This document shows positions 32,339 to 45,129 of a stretch of 64,000 nt of DNA, in pieces. The stretch is from Lolium rigidum. Its lineage: Eukaryota; Streptophyta; Magnoliopsida; Poales; Poaceae. Numbering within the stretch: the first letter of the stretch is position 1; each line of letters opens with the position of its first letter. The notes beneath the pieces were generated by a model that saw nothing but the letters and a program-made list of their open reading frames with translations, did not search any database and was not told where the DNA came from. The stretch spans positions 1-64,000 of the forward strand of contig NW_025899957.1 in NCBI RefSeq assembly GCF_022539505.1, read 5' to 3'. Both the position numbers and the translations under genes were made by a program.

Positions 32339-33794
32339 AGACCAGGCGGACATGGTGCGAACCATCCTGCATTGGATCAAGGCGAACGGCTTCCTAGCAT
32401 CCTCACCTATCCCTCTTTCTGTTCTTCATAGATCATCTTCTTGTTCAGGCAAAAAATCATCAAAACCTGAACTTGTATCCAAAATACTAAAAGATCAGAG
32501 ATAATCTATTGCGAGTAGAGAGAACCTAAAAAACCCCACTATAAATTGTCAGCACAATCAGGAGGCACCTTCTTCACACTGACGACTGAGAGACAAAACA
32601 GGGTGGTCCCAGCAAGCTTTTTCTTATTTTGTTTCATTAGTTGCATACGCACAAATGTAAAGATGTACGCTCTGCATTTGTCATGACTATTTTCATCTTC
32701 TAGAATACTCTGATTTTTGTTTCTCAAATCTGAAGAGCATATGGCATTTACTGCAAATTTCGCATATCGTGTTTTGAATCAGCAAAACCCCTGCTATGGA
32801 TCTCAAACATGATATTTCTATCAGAATTGAACAGGGTTTCTGAGAACGAGCAGAAGGATGTGTAGATGCCACTTAGCTACATACATATCCCCAGGTGCAA
32901 AACCTGTATAAAGGGATCAATAGGTGCTTCCAAATTAACTGCTAGCCCATTATTTTCGAGAAAATTCTGAACGCTTTTTCAGCCAGGTGAGTACAAGCCA
33001 TCATTTCTTTTTGCGGGTATCATTTTGTTTTTGTAGGCGCATAGTACATCACAAGATTCCAGCCTTTATTCAAAATTCAAATAGTAGCATTGTTTACAAC
33101 CATATTCAACCCAGGTGGTGGAGCATCGGACCAAACATGACGCCCAGCAGATAGGGAAGAAGCAAAACGCCCCAGCGAATGTGCTTCAATATTCATCGCT
33201 CTAGACAGAAGTATGTTTCACCTCTTAGCTGTGCTCTTTGCTTAATTTCCTGCAGTATAATCTATGAACCAAATATTTGGCCACTTTTCTATTTGTATAT
33301 TATTTGTGTATTGATATCGTAAATTCGTGTTTGAATGTATGTATTTTTATACTGCATGTGTATTGGTATAATATAATATGTGTGTTGGACCTATATAAAT
33401 ACGCATAAAAGTTTGAAAAAAAGCAAACCGATGGCACACAAGTATACATACCGCTGGCGCACCACCCTGCACCACTGCCTGTAGGTATTACCGTCAGTGT
33501 ACCTCCCTAGAGCGCAAGTGGTACGTGCTTCCGCCAGGGCACAAGGCTGGTGCGTTGCTCATAACTTACCTACCGCTGACGTATCAGGCTGGTGCGCTGG
33601 TGATAAACCGTTACCTCCGGTGCGTGTTGGTGTGCCTGCCGTAGCCCATTTTGGTCCGACACCGGTAGGGTATTCCCTAGTTGTGTTAGCTCGCATGGGC
33701 ACGAGGAGCCTTTCTTCAAGGCTGCCTGGCCCAATGCTCCATCTTCTTCATCACACTATTTTTGCTCAAGGGGTGCCTCGGACCTCGTCGGTAC
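32339..33794 (+). other. 3' flank of FtsH copy 3 and repeat debris
   Basis: Positions 32550-32960 are homologous to the 3' flank of copy 1. At 33420-33684, GC-rich repeats (GCTGGTGCG, CCGTTACC types) end in 'ggtattccctagttgtg', which resembles a CACTA-type terminus. No gene is seen. The right border is the Copia insertion. Confidence 0.4.
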
Positions 33795-33926
33795 TGTTAG
33801 ATGTATATACTTGCATATTGTAGTTTCCCCATATGTTAGGGGGTTTTCTGCATATTTGCACCTGTACATGTACTATATATTGTGGCCTTTGACCCCTGGT
33901 AATACAACAAGTCTATTAACCTAACA
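33795..33926 (+). repeat. Copia 5' LTR
   Basis: This is a 132-bp LTR. The PBS TGGTATCAGAGC occupies 33927-33938. Confidence 0.92.
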
Positions 33927-34375
33927 TGGTATCAGAGCAATAGGTAGCTCCTCTCCTCGCAGCCGCCGCCGCCGCCCACCCCGGCCTTCTGCCGCCGTGC
34001 CCGGCCGCCGCCGCCTCTTCTCCCTCGTCGCCTGCGAGCTCCGGCCGTCCCGCTCGGCCGCCTCCTGTCTCCGGCCGCCGCCCTCCTCGGCCGCCGCCAC
34101 CCGTCTCCGTCCGGCCGCCGCCCCCGTCCGCCCGCCCCGGCCGCTCCGCCCCTTGCCCACCACCGGCCGCCGTCCCCGCCCACCACCGGCCGCCGCGTCC
34201 GGCCGCCGTCCGGCCGCCGTCTCCGCCCAAGTCCGGCCCACGTCCGGCTGCTCCGCCCCCATCCGCTCGCCAGCCCGCTCCGCCCACATCCGGCCGCTCC
34301 GCCCCCGTCCCCGTCTGCGTGCGTGATTCGATCGGGAGTTGACCCGATCTAGATCCCGTCTAGAAAAAAAGAGTT

Positions 34376-36412
34376 ATGTCTTCCTCGTCGGGCTATCTTG
34401 CGATTCCTCCCTGCCCGGTGATTTTTGATGGCGCGAATTACCCTGATTTCGCTGCCTTTAAGCGCGTCCACATGCACGGTCTTCGTCTTTGGGGTGTGCT
34501 TTCTGGCGAGGTCCCCTGTCCGCCGCGCCCCACTGCTCTTACGCGCCTATTCCACCGGCGCCCGTTGCCCTTGCCCCCGATACTACTCAGGAGGTCAAGG
34601 ATGCAGCCAAGAGTGTTGATGATACTGCTCTGGCTGAGTATGACCGGAAGGTCCAGAAGTATTCTACCACTGTTGCGACGTACCGGCTGGATCTGACTGA
34701 CTACACTCAGTGGATAGATGAGGATGCTCGTGTTGCTGCTGTTCTCACTTCCAGTGTTCTGCCTCAGTATGCTGCTAAGTTCATGGGTCTTCCCACTGTT
34801 GCTGCTCAGTGGGCTTTTCTTCGTCAGCGCTACCAGCCATCTAGGGATGCCTCTTTACCTGTTCGTGGTTCGCCAGGAGCATGCTCTTTAGCAGGGTGAT
34901 TCCACTATTGATGAGTTCTATACTCAGAGTGCTGCTATCTGGCATCAGCTTGATTCTCTTTGTACAACTATGTGTGCCACCTGTCCCTGCTGTCTGACTG
35001 TGCGCGCGGATATGGGGTTTCAGCGCGTATTTGAGTTCTTGTCGCGGCTCGGCAAGGAGTTTGAGCCTCATCGTGCCCAGCTGCTTGCTCGTGGTCGTGT
35101 TCCGCTCTCTAAGGTACTGTCTGAGCTTCGTGTTGAGGAGACTCATCTTCGTGGTGCTGGTCTTCTTGAGGTTCCCTCTGTACTTGATGCTCGTGGTCCT
35201 CATGTGCCGTCGGCTTCGTTGCGGTCTCCAGTACCGCCGATACTCTCTACTCCTCAGGTCCAGGGCCAGAGTCAGCCTCAGCAGCCTCGTGGTATGACAG
35301 CACCTCCTCGTCCTCCCTGCTCCTACTGTGGCAAGCCTAGCCACGATGTCTCTAGTTGCTGGAGGAGGGATCCCAGTTTATGTCAGCAGTACCATGATCA
35401 TAATCAGTCTGGTTCTTCAAGATCTTCTACAGTTGCACTCTCTGATCAGGATATTATCTGTGGTCTTCGTGGTCTGCTCGCTGCTACAGGCTCTTCCTCG
35501 TCTGGTACTGCTGGTTCTGTGCCTAGCTCTTCTGGCACCGCGCGACCACCATCTTCTACACAATCAGGTACGTCATCCCCGTGGTATCTGGATTCTGGAG
35601 CTTCTTTTCATATGACTTCTGCGTCTTCTATTCTTTCTGCTCTTCGCTCTCTTATTTCTCATGTCCGTGTTATCACGGCTGATGGTACCTCTCTTCCTGT
35701 TTCCAGTCGAGGCACCCTCTCTACTCCCTCTTTCTCTGTTCCCGACGTTTCTCATGTTCCTAGTCTTAATATGAATCTTTTTCTCGCTAGTCGGCTCATC
35801 GATCTCGGTTGTCGCGTCATTCTTGACGCTGATTCTTGTGTTGTTCAGGACCGCCGTACACAGGCCCTGGTTGGAGTTGGCCCTTGCAGCCTTGAGTCTC
35901 CGGGGCTATGGGAGTTAGACTGGCTTCGCGTTCCATCCGCTGACACTTCATCTGTCAGTTCTCCTGCGGTTGCTGCTTCCGTCACTGGCTCTTTTCAGCA
36001 GTGGCATCATCGTCTGGGTCACCTTTGTGGCTCCCGTTTATCGTCATTAGTCCGTCGTGGTCTTCGGGGATCTTGTTTCTCCCCCTCCTGGTGTTCGTCC
36101 TATCACGTGTAAGTGGGTCTATAAAATTAAAACCCGCTCTGATGGATCTCTCGAGCGCTATAAAGCGCGTCTTGTGGCTCGTGATTTTCAGCAGGAGCAC
36201 GGCCGTGACTATGATGAGACTTTTGCCCATGTGGCTCATATGACCACTGTGCGTACTCTTCTTGTTGTCGCTTATGTTCGACGCTGGTCTGTGTCCCAGC
36301 GCTATTTGTTCACACTTCTCCTCGTGGACGTACTCTTCTCCTTCTCTATGTTGATGATATGATCATTACTGCTGATGATCCTGAGTATATTGCCTTTGTC
36401 AAGGCTCGTCTT
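34376..36412 (+). pseudogene. Copia gag-protease-RT (5' part), frameshifted, integrase deleted
   Basis: The frame starts MSSSSGYLAIPPCPV at 34376. It shifts near 34530 and again near 34850, then runs open to 36109. Visible motifs are a gag region with LDLTDYTQWIDEDAR, a zinc knuckle CSYCGKPSHDVSSC (CX2CX4HX4C), a protease WYLDSGASFHMTS and a pre-integrase WHHRLGHL. Right after that the sequence jumps into RT ([16 protein letters not shown]). Nearly all of the integrase is therefore missing. A second deletion removes the middle of RT before YVDDMI (about 36346). Confidence 0.85.
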
Positions 36413-38010
36413 TGATACGTCCCAAACGTATCTATAATTTCTTATGTTCCATGCTACTTTTATGATGATACTCACATGTTTTATACACATTATATGTCAT
36501 TATTATGCATTTTCCGGCACTAACCTATTGACGAGATGCCGAAGAGCCGCTTGTCGTTTTCTGCTGTTTTTGGTTTCGAAATCCTAGTAAGGAAATATTC
36601 TCGGAATTGGACGAAATCAACGCCCAGGGGCCTATTTTTCCACGAAGCTTCCAGAAGACCGGAGGACTTACGAAGTGGGGCCACGAGGCGATGCCACACT
36701 AGGGCGGCGCGGCCTGGCCCTTGGCCACGCCGGCCTGTTGTGTGGGGCCCTCGTGTGGCCCCCTAACCTGCCCTTCCGCCTACTTAAGGTCTTCGTCGCG
36801 AAACCCCCAGTACCGAGAGCCACGATACGGAAAACCTTCCAGAGACGCCGCCGCCGCCAATCCCATCTCGGGGGATTCAGGAGATCGCCTCCGGCACCCT
36901 CGCCGGAGAGGGGAATCATCTCCCGGAGGTCTCTTCATCGCCATGAACGCCTCCGGATCGATGTGTGAGTAGTTCACCCCTGGACTATGGGTCCATAGCA
37001 GTAGCTAGATGGTTGTCTTCTCCTCATTGTGCTATCATGTTAGATCTTGTGAGCTGCCTATCATGATCAAGATCATCTATTTGTAATCCTTCATGTTGTG
37101 TTTGTTGGGATCCGATGAATATTGAATACTATGTCAAGTTGATTATCAATCTATCATATATGTTATTTATGTTCTTGCATGCTCTCCGTTGCTAGTAGAG
37201 GCTCGGCCAAGTTGATACTTGTGACTCCAAGAGGGGGTATTTATGCTCGATAGTGGGTTCATGCCTCCATTAAATCTGGGACAGTGACCGAAAGTTCTAA
37301 GGTTGTGGATGTGCTGTTGCCACTAGGGATAAAACATCGATGCTTTGTATAAGGATATTTGTGTTGATTACATTACGCACCATACTTAATGCAATTGTCT
37401 GTTGTTTACAACTTAATATTGGAAGGGGTTCGGATGATAACCTGAAGGTGGACTTTTTAGGCATAGATGCATGCTGGATAGAGGTCTATGTACTTTGTCG
37501 TAATGCCCCGATTAAATCTCATAGTACTCATCATGATATATGTATGTGCATTGTTATGCCTTCTTTATTTGTCAATTGCCCAACTGTAATTTGTTCACCC
37601 AACATCTCGCTATCTTATGGGAGAGACACCGCTAGTGAACTGTGGACCCCGGTCCTATTCTTTACATCCGAAATACAATCTGCTGCAATTGTTCTTTATT
37701 GTTCTTCGCAAACAACCATCATCATCCACACTATACATCTAATCCTTTGTTTACGAGCAAGCCGGTGAGATTGACAACCTCACTGTTACGTTGGGGCAAA
37801 GTTCTGTGATTGTGTTGTGCAGGTTCCACGTTGGCGCCGGAATCCCTGGTGTTGCGCCGCACTACACTCCTCCACCAACAACCTTCAACGTGCTTCTTGG
37901 CTCCTACTGGTTCGATAAACCTTGGTTTTTTTCTGAGGGAAAACTTGCTGCTGTACGCATCACACCTTCCTCTTGGGGTTCCCAACGGACGTGTGTCTTA
38001 CACGCCATCA
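36413..38010 (+). repeat. Nested element 5' LTR
   Basis: This 1,598-bp LTR is near-identical to 41617-43214 with scattered substitutions and small indels. The GC-rich ORFs near 36668-36977 are LTR sequence and not genes. Confidence 0.9.
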
Positions 38011-38326
38011 AGCATTTTTTCTGGCGCCGTTGCCGGGGAGATCAAGACACGCTGCAAGGGGAGTCTCCACTTCCAATCTCTTTACTTTGTTTTTGTCTTG
38101 CTTTACTTTATTTACTGCTTTGTTTGCTGCATTATATCAAAACTCAAAAAAATTAGTTGCTAGCTTTACTTTATTTACTGTCTTATTTGCTCTCTATATT
38201 AAAAACACACAAAAAATTAGTTGCTAGTTTTACTTTATTTACTGTCTTGTTCTCTATATCAAAAACACAAAAAATTAGTTACTTGCATTTATTTTATTTA
38301 GTTTGCTTTATTTACTACTACTAAAA

Positions 38327-39015
38327 ATGAGTAATCCGGAAGTTGAAGTTCGTTCCTTTAAGCAACAAGGGGGAGAAAGTTTTAAAGATGCTTGGTATAG
38401 AATTAGCAATGCTCATCATAGGTGCATTAAGAAACACTCCACTATTATACTACTTAGGAACTTTTATGTTGGAATCTCTAGTTGGAATAGGTATGTTCTT
38501 GATACTCTTGCGGGAGGTAATTTCCTAGGCACTCCTGCTTTAGAAGCTAGTTGCATTATTGAGAGTCTAGTTGGAATGCCACCTGTTAATGAAGCTAAAA
38601 TTGAAATCTCTCTTGAAGATGTCATGAAAAGTTGGAGGCCATAGAGAAAGATCTTCCAAGTATTGAGACTAAATTGGGAATATTACTTAATAGCACTGAC
38701 AAACTTGATAAATCCCTAGGTGGAATTAATGAGAGAATTGTTGTTTTAGAAACTTGTGCTACTCTTGATAATCGAACCCATAGGATTAGTGAACTTAAAG
38801 AAGCTATGTGAACCTTGGGTTCAACTTTTTCTTCTCTTAAGTTTAAGGAGAAAGCTTATGTGGGTAAGGAGCAAAAGTTTATGTATGTCTCTAAAGTGCC
38901 TAAACCAAAAAATTATTATAGGCCTAAAATTGAAAAAGCCCTTAGCACCACTACGGATAGGGGAGCATCTAAGATACCTATTGATGTTGATGCTTCATCT
39001 CTCGATAATACTTGA
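38327..39015 (+). pseudogene. Gag-like ORF of nested element, broken
   Basis: The ATG at 38327 opens MSNPEVEVRSFKQQGGESF, followed by DAWYRI and a helical region resembling Athila-type retrotransposon gag. One A appears to be missing at about 38625-38630, which creates an early TAG at 38642. In the corrected frame a TGA follows at about 38809, and coiled-coil-like sequence then runs to TGA at 39013. No protease or RT follows. Confidence 0.5.
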
Positions 39016-41616
39016 TACACACTTTCTGCGCCTAGCTGAAAGGCGTTAAAGAAAAGCGCTTATGGGAGACAACCCATTATTTTACTTATGCACTTTATTT
39101 TATATTTGAGTCTTGGAAGTTGTTTACTACTGTAGCAACCTCTCCTTATCTTTATTTTATTGCATTGTTGTGCCAAGTAAAGTCTTTGATAGTAAAGCCA
39201 ATACTAGATTTGGATTGCTGCGCAGGAACAGATTTCTTGCTGTCACGAATTTGAGCAGTAGTCCCTGTAGAAAAATCATAAAAATCTGCCAATTTATGTG
39301 CGTGATCCCCAGATATGTACGCAACTGTCATTCAATTTGGGCATTTTCATCTGAGCAAGTCTGGTGCCACTTTAAAATTCGTCTTTACGAACTGTTCTGT
39401 TTTGACAGATTCTGCCTTTTATTTCGCATTGCCTGTTTTGCTATGTTTGATGGATTTCTTTGTTCCATTAACTTTCAGTAGCTTTGTGCAATGTCCAGAA
39501 GTGTTAAGAATGATTATATCACCTCGGAATATATGAATTATGCACTGACCCTCTAATGAGTTTGTTTCGAGTTTGGTGTGGAGGAAGTTTTCAAGGGTCA
39601 AGAGAGGAGGATGATACAATATGATCAAGAAGAGTGAAAAGTCAAAGCTTGGGGATGCCCCCGTGGTTCATCCCTGCATATTTTAAGAAGACTCAAGCGT
39701 CTAAGCTTGGGGATTCCCAAGGCATCCCTTCTTCATCGACAACTTATCAAGTTCCTCTAGTGAAACTATATTTTTATTCCATCACATCTTATGTGCTTTA
39801 CTTGGAGCGTCTGTTTGTTTTTGTTTTTGTTTTTGTTTGAATAAAATCGGATCCTAGCATTCTTTGTTTGGGAGAGAGACACGCTCCGCTGTTTCGTATG
39901 AACACATGTGTTCTTAGCTTTATCTTTAATTTCATTGCGAAATTTGAACTACTTCATTCATTATTATATGGTTGGAAACGGAAAATGCCGCATGTGGTAA
40001 ATGGTTTAATGTCTTGAATAATGTGATACTTGGCAATTGTTGTGCTCATATAGATCTTGTTTAAGCTCTTGCATCATGTACCTTGTACCCATTAATGAAT
40101 AACTACATAGAGCTTGTTAAAATTTGGTTTGCATGATTGATCTCTAGAGTCTAGATATTTTCTCGGTTAAGGTGTTTGAACAACAAGGAGACAATGTAAA
40201 GTCTTATAATAGTTACAATATGTTCATATGTGAGCTTTTCTGCACCTTTTATACTTGAGTTTGCTTCAAACAACCTTGCTAGCCTAGCCTTGTATTGAGA
40301 TGAATTCTTCTCGTGCATCCAAATTCTTGAGCCAATAACTATGCCATTTGTGTCCACCATACCTACCTACACATGGTATTTCTCCGCCATTCCAAAGTAA
40401 ATTACTTGAGTGTTACCTTTAAAATTTCTATTCTTTGCCTTTACAATATATAGCTCATGGGACAAATAGCTTAAAAACTATCGTGATGAAGAATATGTAC
40501 TTATGTGTCTTATTTCTTAATAAGTTGCTTGTTGAGCGATAACCATGTTTCTGGGGACGCCATCAACTCTTTTACCTTTGTTGAATATCATGTGAGTTGC
40601 TATGCATGTTCGTCTTGTCTCGAAGTAAGAGCGGTTTTCACAATCAAATGGTTTGAGTATGCATACCGTTAGAGAAGAACATTGGGCCGCTAACTAAAGC
40701 CATGATTCATGGTGGAAGTTTCGAGTGTGGACAATTAATCCTCAATCTCTTATGAGAATATTAATCGTTGTTGAATGCTTATGCATTAAAGAGGAGTCCA
40801 TTATCTGTTGTCTATGTTGTCCCGGTATGGATGTCTAAGTTGAGAATAATCAAAAGCGAGAAATCCAATGCGAGCTTTCTCCTTAGACCTTTGTACAGGC
40901 GGTATAGAGGTACCCCTTTGTGACACTTGGTTGAAACATATGCTATGCAATGATAATCAGTGTTAATCCAAGCTAATTAGGACAAGGTGCGAGCACTATT
41001 AGTATACTATGCATGAGGCTTGCAACTTATAAGATGTGTTATACATAACACATATGCTTTATTACTACCGTTGACAAAATTGTTTCTTGTTTTCAAAATG
41101 AAAAGCTCTAGCACAAATATAGTAATCAATGCTTCCTCTCGCGAAGGGCCTATCTTCTACTTTATTGTTGAGTCAGTTTGCCTATTCTTTCTATCCCAGA
41201 AGCAAACACTTGTGTCAACTGTGTGCATTGATTCTTACATGTTTACTTATTGCACTTGTTATATTACTTTGTGTTGACAAATTATCCATGAGATAAATAT
41301 GTTGAAGTTGAAAGCAACCGCTGAAACTTAATCTTCCTTTGTGTTGCTTCAATGCCTTTACTTTGAATTTATTGCTTTATGAGTAACTCTTATGCAAGTC
41401 TTATTGATGCTTGTCTTGAAAGTATTATTCATGAAAAGTCTTTGCTATATGATTCATTTGTTTACTCATTATCTTTATCATTGCTTCGAATCGCTGCATT
41501 CATCTCATATGCTTTACATCAGTATGATCAAGATTATGATAGCATGTCACTTCACACATTATCTTTGTTATCGTTTACCTACTCGAGGGCGAGTAGGAAT
41601 TAAGCTTGGGGATGCT
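39016..41616 (+). other. Non-coding interior of nested element
   Basis: This is 2.6 kb of AT-rich sequence without a recognisable ORF. It includes a (GTTTTT)n run at about 39813-39838. This is the non-coding spacer expected in large LTR derivatives that lack pol. Confidence 0.6.
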
Positions 41617-43214
41617 TGATACGTCCCAAACGTATCTATAATTTCTTATGTTCCATGCTACTTTTATGATGATACTCACATGTTTTATACACATTATATG
41701 TCATTATTATGCATTTTTCGGCACTAACCTATTGACGAGATGCCGAAGAGCCAGTTGCTATTTTCTGCTGTTTTTGGTTTCATAAATCCTAGTAAGGAAA
41801 TATTCTCGGAATTGGACGAAATCAACGCCCAGGGGCCTATTTTTCCACGAAGCTTCCAGAAGACCGGAGGACTTACGAAGTGGGGCCACGAGGCGATGCT
41901 ACACTAGGGCGGCGCGGCCTGGCCCTTGGCCGCGCCGGCCTGTTGTGTGGGGCCCTCATGTGGCCCCCTGACCTGCCCTTCCGCCTACTTAAGGTCTTCG
42001 TCGCGAAACCCCCAGTACCGAGAGCCACGATACGGAAAACCTTCCAGAGACGCCGCCGCCGCCAATCCCATCTCGGGGATTCAGGAGATCTCCTCCGGCA
42101 CCCTGCCGGAGAGGGGAATCATCTCCCGGAGGTCTCTTCATCGCCATGATCGCCTCCAGATCGATGTGTGAGTAGTTCACCCCCGGACTATGGGTCCATA
42201 GCAGTAGCTAGATGGTCGTCTTCTCCTCATTGTGCTATCATGTTAGATCTTGTGAGCTGCCTATCATGATCAAGATCATCTATTTGTAATCCTTCATGTT
42301 GTGTTTGTTGGGATCCGATGAATATTGAATACTATTTCAAGTTGATTATCAATCTATCATATATGTTATTTATGTTCTTGCATGCTCTCCGTTGCTAGTA
42401 GAGGCTCGGCCAAGTTGATACTTGTGACTCCAAGTGGGGGTATTTATGCTCGATAGTGGGTTCATGCCTCCATTAAATCTGGGACAGATGACGTAAAGTT
42501 CTAAGGTTGTGGATATGCTCGTTGCCACTAGGGATAAAACATCGATGCTTTGTATAAGGATATTTGTGTTGATTACATTACGCACCATACTTAATGCAAT
42601 TGTCTCGTTGTTTACAACTTAATACCTGGAAGGGGTTCGGATGATAACCCGAAGGTGGACTTTTTAGGCATAGATGCATGCCGGATAGCGGTCTATGTAC
42701 TTTGTCGTAATGCCCTGATTAAATCTCATAGTACTCATCATGATATATGTATGTGCATTGTTATGCCTTCTTTATTTGTCAATTGCCCAACTGTAATTTG
42801 TTCACCCAACATTTGTTATCTTATGGGAGAGACACCGCTAGTGAACTGTGGACCCCGGTCCTATTCTTTAAATCTTAAATACAATCTGCTGCAATTGTTC
42901 TTTATTGTTCTTCGCAAACAACCATCATCATACACACTATACATCTAATCCTTTGTTTACAGCAAGCCGGTGAGATTGACAACCTCACTGTTACGTGGGG
43001 GAAAGTTCTGTGATTGTGTTGTGCAAGTTCCACGTTGGCGCCGGAATCCCTGGTGTTGCGCCGCACTACACTCCTCCACCAACAACCTTCAACGTGCTTC
43101 TTGGCTCCTACTGGTTCGATAAACCTTGGTTTCTTTCTGAGGGAAAACTTGTTGCTGTACGCATCACACCTTCCTCTTGGGGTTCCCAACGGACGTGTGT
43201 CTTACACGCCATCA
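41617..43214 (+). repeat. Nested element 3' LTR
   Basis: This 1,598-bp LTR pairs with 36413-38010. The Copia RT sequence resumes at 43215 after the TSD. Confidence 0.9.
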
Positions 43215-44100
43215 GTCTTCGTGATCAGTTTCTTATGACTGATTTTGGTCCTCTTCGCTACTTTCTTGGGATTAAGGTCTCCTCCACTTCTGATGGCTTT
43301 TCTATCTCTCAGGAAAAGTATATTCAGGATCTTCTTGCTCGTGCTGCTCTTGGGGATGAGCGCACTGTTGAGACTCCTATGGAGCTTAATGTTAAGCTTC
43401 GTCCCTACCGATGGTGATCCTCTTCCTGATCCGACACGTTATCGCCATCTTGTTGGGAGTCTTGTTTATCTTGCTGTCACTCGTCCTGATATCTCTTATC
43501 ATGTTCATATTCTGAGTCAGTTTGTCTCAGCTCCTACCACCGTTCACTACAGTTATCTCCTCCGTGTTCTTCGTTATCTTCGTGGCACGATCACCCGTCG
43601 CATTTTCTTTCCTCGTTCCAGCTCTCTCCAGCTCCATTGCTACTCGGATGCTACGTGGGCGAGTGATCCTACGGATCGTCGTTCACTTTCTGCTTACTGT
43701 GTGTTTCTTGGTGGTTCGCTTGTTGCTTGGAAGACGAAGAAACAGGTAGCGGTTTCCCGTTCGAGTGTTGAGGCTGAGCTGCGGGCTATGACTTTGTTGA
43801 TTGCTGAGGTGGCCTCGTTACTGTGGTTGCTTGCAGATTTTGGGGTCTTGTTACGACACCCACTCCACTTTTTTCTGACAGTACAGGTGCTATCAGTATT
43901 GCATGTGATCCGATCAAGCATGAGCTTACCAAGCATATTGGTGTTGATGCTTTTTATACACGTGCTCAGGTGCAGGCTCAGGTTGTTGCGCTTCATTATG
44001 TGCCTTCAGACTTGCAGTTGGCGGATTTCTTTACAAAGACACAAACCCGAGCGCAGTATGACTTCTTACTCTCCAAACTCAGTGTTGTGGATCCACCATG
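43215..44100 (+). pseudogene. Copia RT end and RNase H (3' part), frameshifted
   Basis: The sequence continues the RT of 34376-36412: DQFLMTDFGPLRYFLGIKV, then after a frame change near 43410 TRYRHLVGSLVYLAVTRPD. RNase H follows with SDATWASDP, RRSLSAYCVFLGGSLVAWK and SSVEAELRAM. A further frame change near 43840 leads to the terminal SDLQLADFFTK and stop before the polypurine tract. Confidence 0.85.
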
Positions 44101-44113
44101 AGTTTGAGGGGGG

Positions 44114-44246
44114 TGTTAGATGTATATATTTGTATATTGTAGTTTCCCCATATGTTAGGGGGCTTTCTGCATATTTGCACATGTACCTGTACTATATATT
44201 GTAGCCTTTGGCCCCCTGGTAATACAACAAGTCTATTACCCTAACA
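44114..44246 (+). repeat. Copia 3' LTR
   Basis: This is a 133-bp LTR, preceded by GAGGGGGG (44106-44113) and followed by the TSD copy GGTAC. Confidence 0.92.
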
Positions 44247-44757
44247 GGTACTTCGTTCTCCTCTTCGCGTGACGGTGGAGGAGTCTTAAACTCTCCTTCC
44301 CTACTTCCCTCCAACAGTGTTAGAGTGGAATTTGGACCCGCATTACTGTCGGTGTTGGGTGGCGCCCGGGCGAGCTCAGGTTGGGCCGCGGCGGTGGGCA
44401 ACAACTCGATGATGGTAGCAGAGCAGCAACACATAAGGGGCAAGTGGCGGCGGCCGGACATGGACGGGGACAACAACAGGTGTAGTCGTGGTGCCCGCCA
44501 TGGGTGGTGACGAGCCAAGGGCCGGGCAGCTCCAGGTCAGTGCCTAGGATCTGCGTACCATGGAGAAAGACGATTGAATATCCAACGAATATTCTTTATA
44601 ATATAAATATGCAGGATCTATTCCGCCGCAACATTTTCGTATGGCACAACAGTGACGTAGTTCATCATATCTGGTAGAGGTGCTGCAATGGTGCGAAATT
44701 ACGAGACGGCAAGTTTCTTACACACTCTTTTCCTTCCAGGATACTTAAGGGGACTGG
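44247..44757. other. GC-rich right flank of Copia insertion
   Basis: There is an open frame on the minus strand (44518 down to the insertion). It could have continued for about 12 codons on the other side of the Copia element. Its composition is low-complexity and no domain is recognised. It may be a relic of a disrupted gene. Confidence 0.25.
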
Positions 44758-44761
44758 AAGG

Positions 44762-44960
44762 TTTTTTTTTTTTTTTTTTGCGAAACACAGTACAATCAAA
44801 GACGCTCATACATACGCGCACACACTCACCCCTATGAACGCACGCACACCCTACCCCTATGAGCACCTCCAAGAGACTGCGTTGAAGAACTGATCCGGCG
44901 GGTCTTGAGATTGACGAAGTCACCATAGCGCGGCCGCCAGGAGGAAACAGCTAGTCACAT
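44762..44960 (-). mobile_element. Poly(A)-tailed retroposon (LINE/SINE 3' end)
   Basis: An 18-base T run (44762-44779) is followed by 'gcgaaacacagtacaatc' and a CA-rich block with 'cccctatgaacgcacgcac' and 'ccctatgagcacctcc'. This sequence type is common in grass genomes as the 3' end of a retroposon in reverse orientation. Confidence 0.5.
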
Positions 44961-45129
44961 TGCTCGCTCGCCAAAAGGCCTGGTCCCCTTGGCTTCTCTC
45001 AGTTTTTGTTTTGTGGGCTTTCTGATGACTCGCTACAAAGTCTAGAAAAGAGCTAAAATATAAACAACTATAAGCCTGGGTACTGTTTAACGTGGGCAAA
45101 TCAAATAAAAAATAGATTATATATAGAAT

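Larger units (their letters stand above)
36413..43214 (+). mobile_element. Nested non-autonomous Gypsy-type LTR element
   Basis: The two LTRs are both 1,598 bp (36413-38010 and 41617-43214), TGATACG...GCCATCA, with TSD GTCTT (36408-36412 and 43215-43219). The PBS TGGCGCCGTTGCCGGGGA (tRNA-Asp type) lies at 38022-38039. A purine tract 'aagcttggggatgc' precedes the 3' LTR. The 3.6-kb interior has only a decayed gag-like ORF and no pol, so the element depends on enzymes from elsewhere. Confidence 0.93.
33795..44246 (+). mobile_element. Ty1/Copia LTR retrotransposon, internally deleted, split by nested element
   Basis: LTRs of 132 and 133 bp (33795-33926 and 44114-44246) run TGTTAG...CTAACA, with a 5-bp TSD GGTAC (33790-33794 and 44247-44251). 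The primer-binding site TGGTATCAGAGC (initiator Met tRNA type) follows the 5' LTR, and GAGGGGGG precedes the 3' LTR. The order is gag, protease, a scar where integrase should be, RT and RNase H, as in Copia. A 6.8-kb Gypsy-type element splits the RT region at 36412/43215. Confidence 0.93.

Noticed and set aside
33916..34326. Gly/Arg-rich (minus) and Pro/Arg-rich (plus) ORFs
   Set aside because: They lie in the GC-rich 5' untranslated leader of the Copia element, between the PBS and the gag start; composition artefacts.
36668..36977. ORFs duplicated at 41880-42180
   Set aside because: Both sets are in the two LTRs of the nested element, so the duplication reflects LTR identity and not conserved genes.
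44192..44518. 108-codon minus-strand ORF beside the Copia 3' LTR
   Set aside because: It reads into the LTR and has low-complexity sequence; possibly a relic of a disrupted gene but not supportable as a gene.
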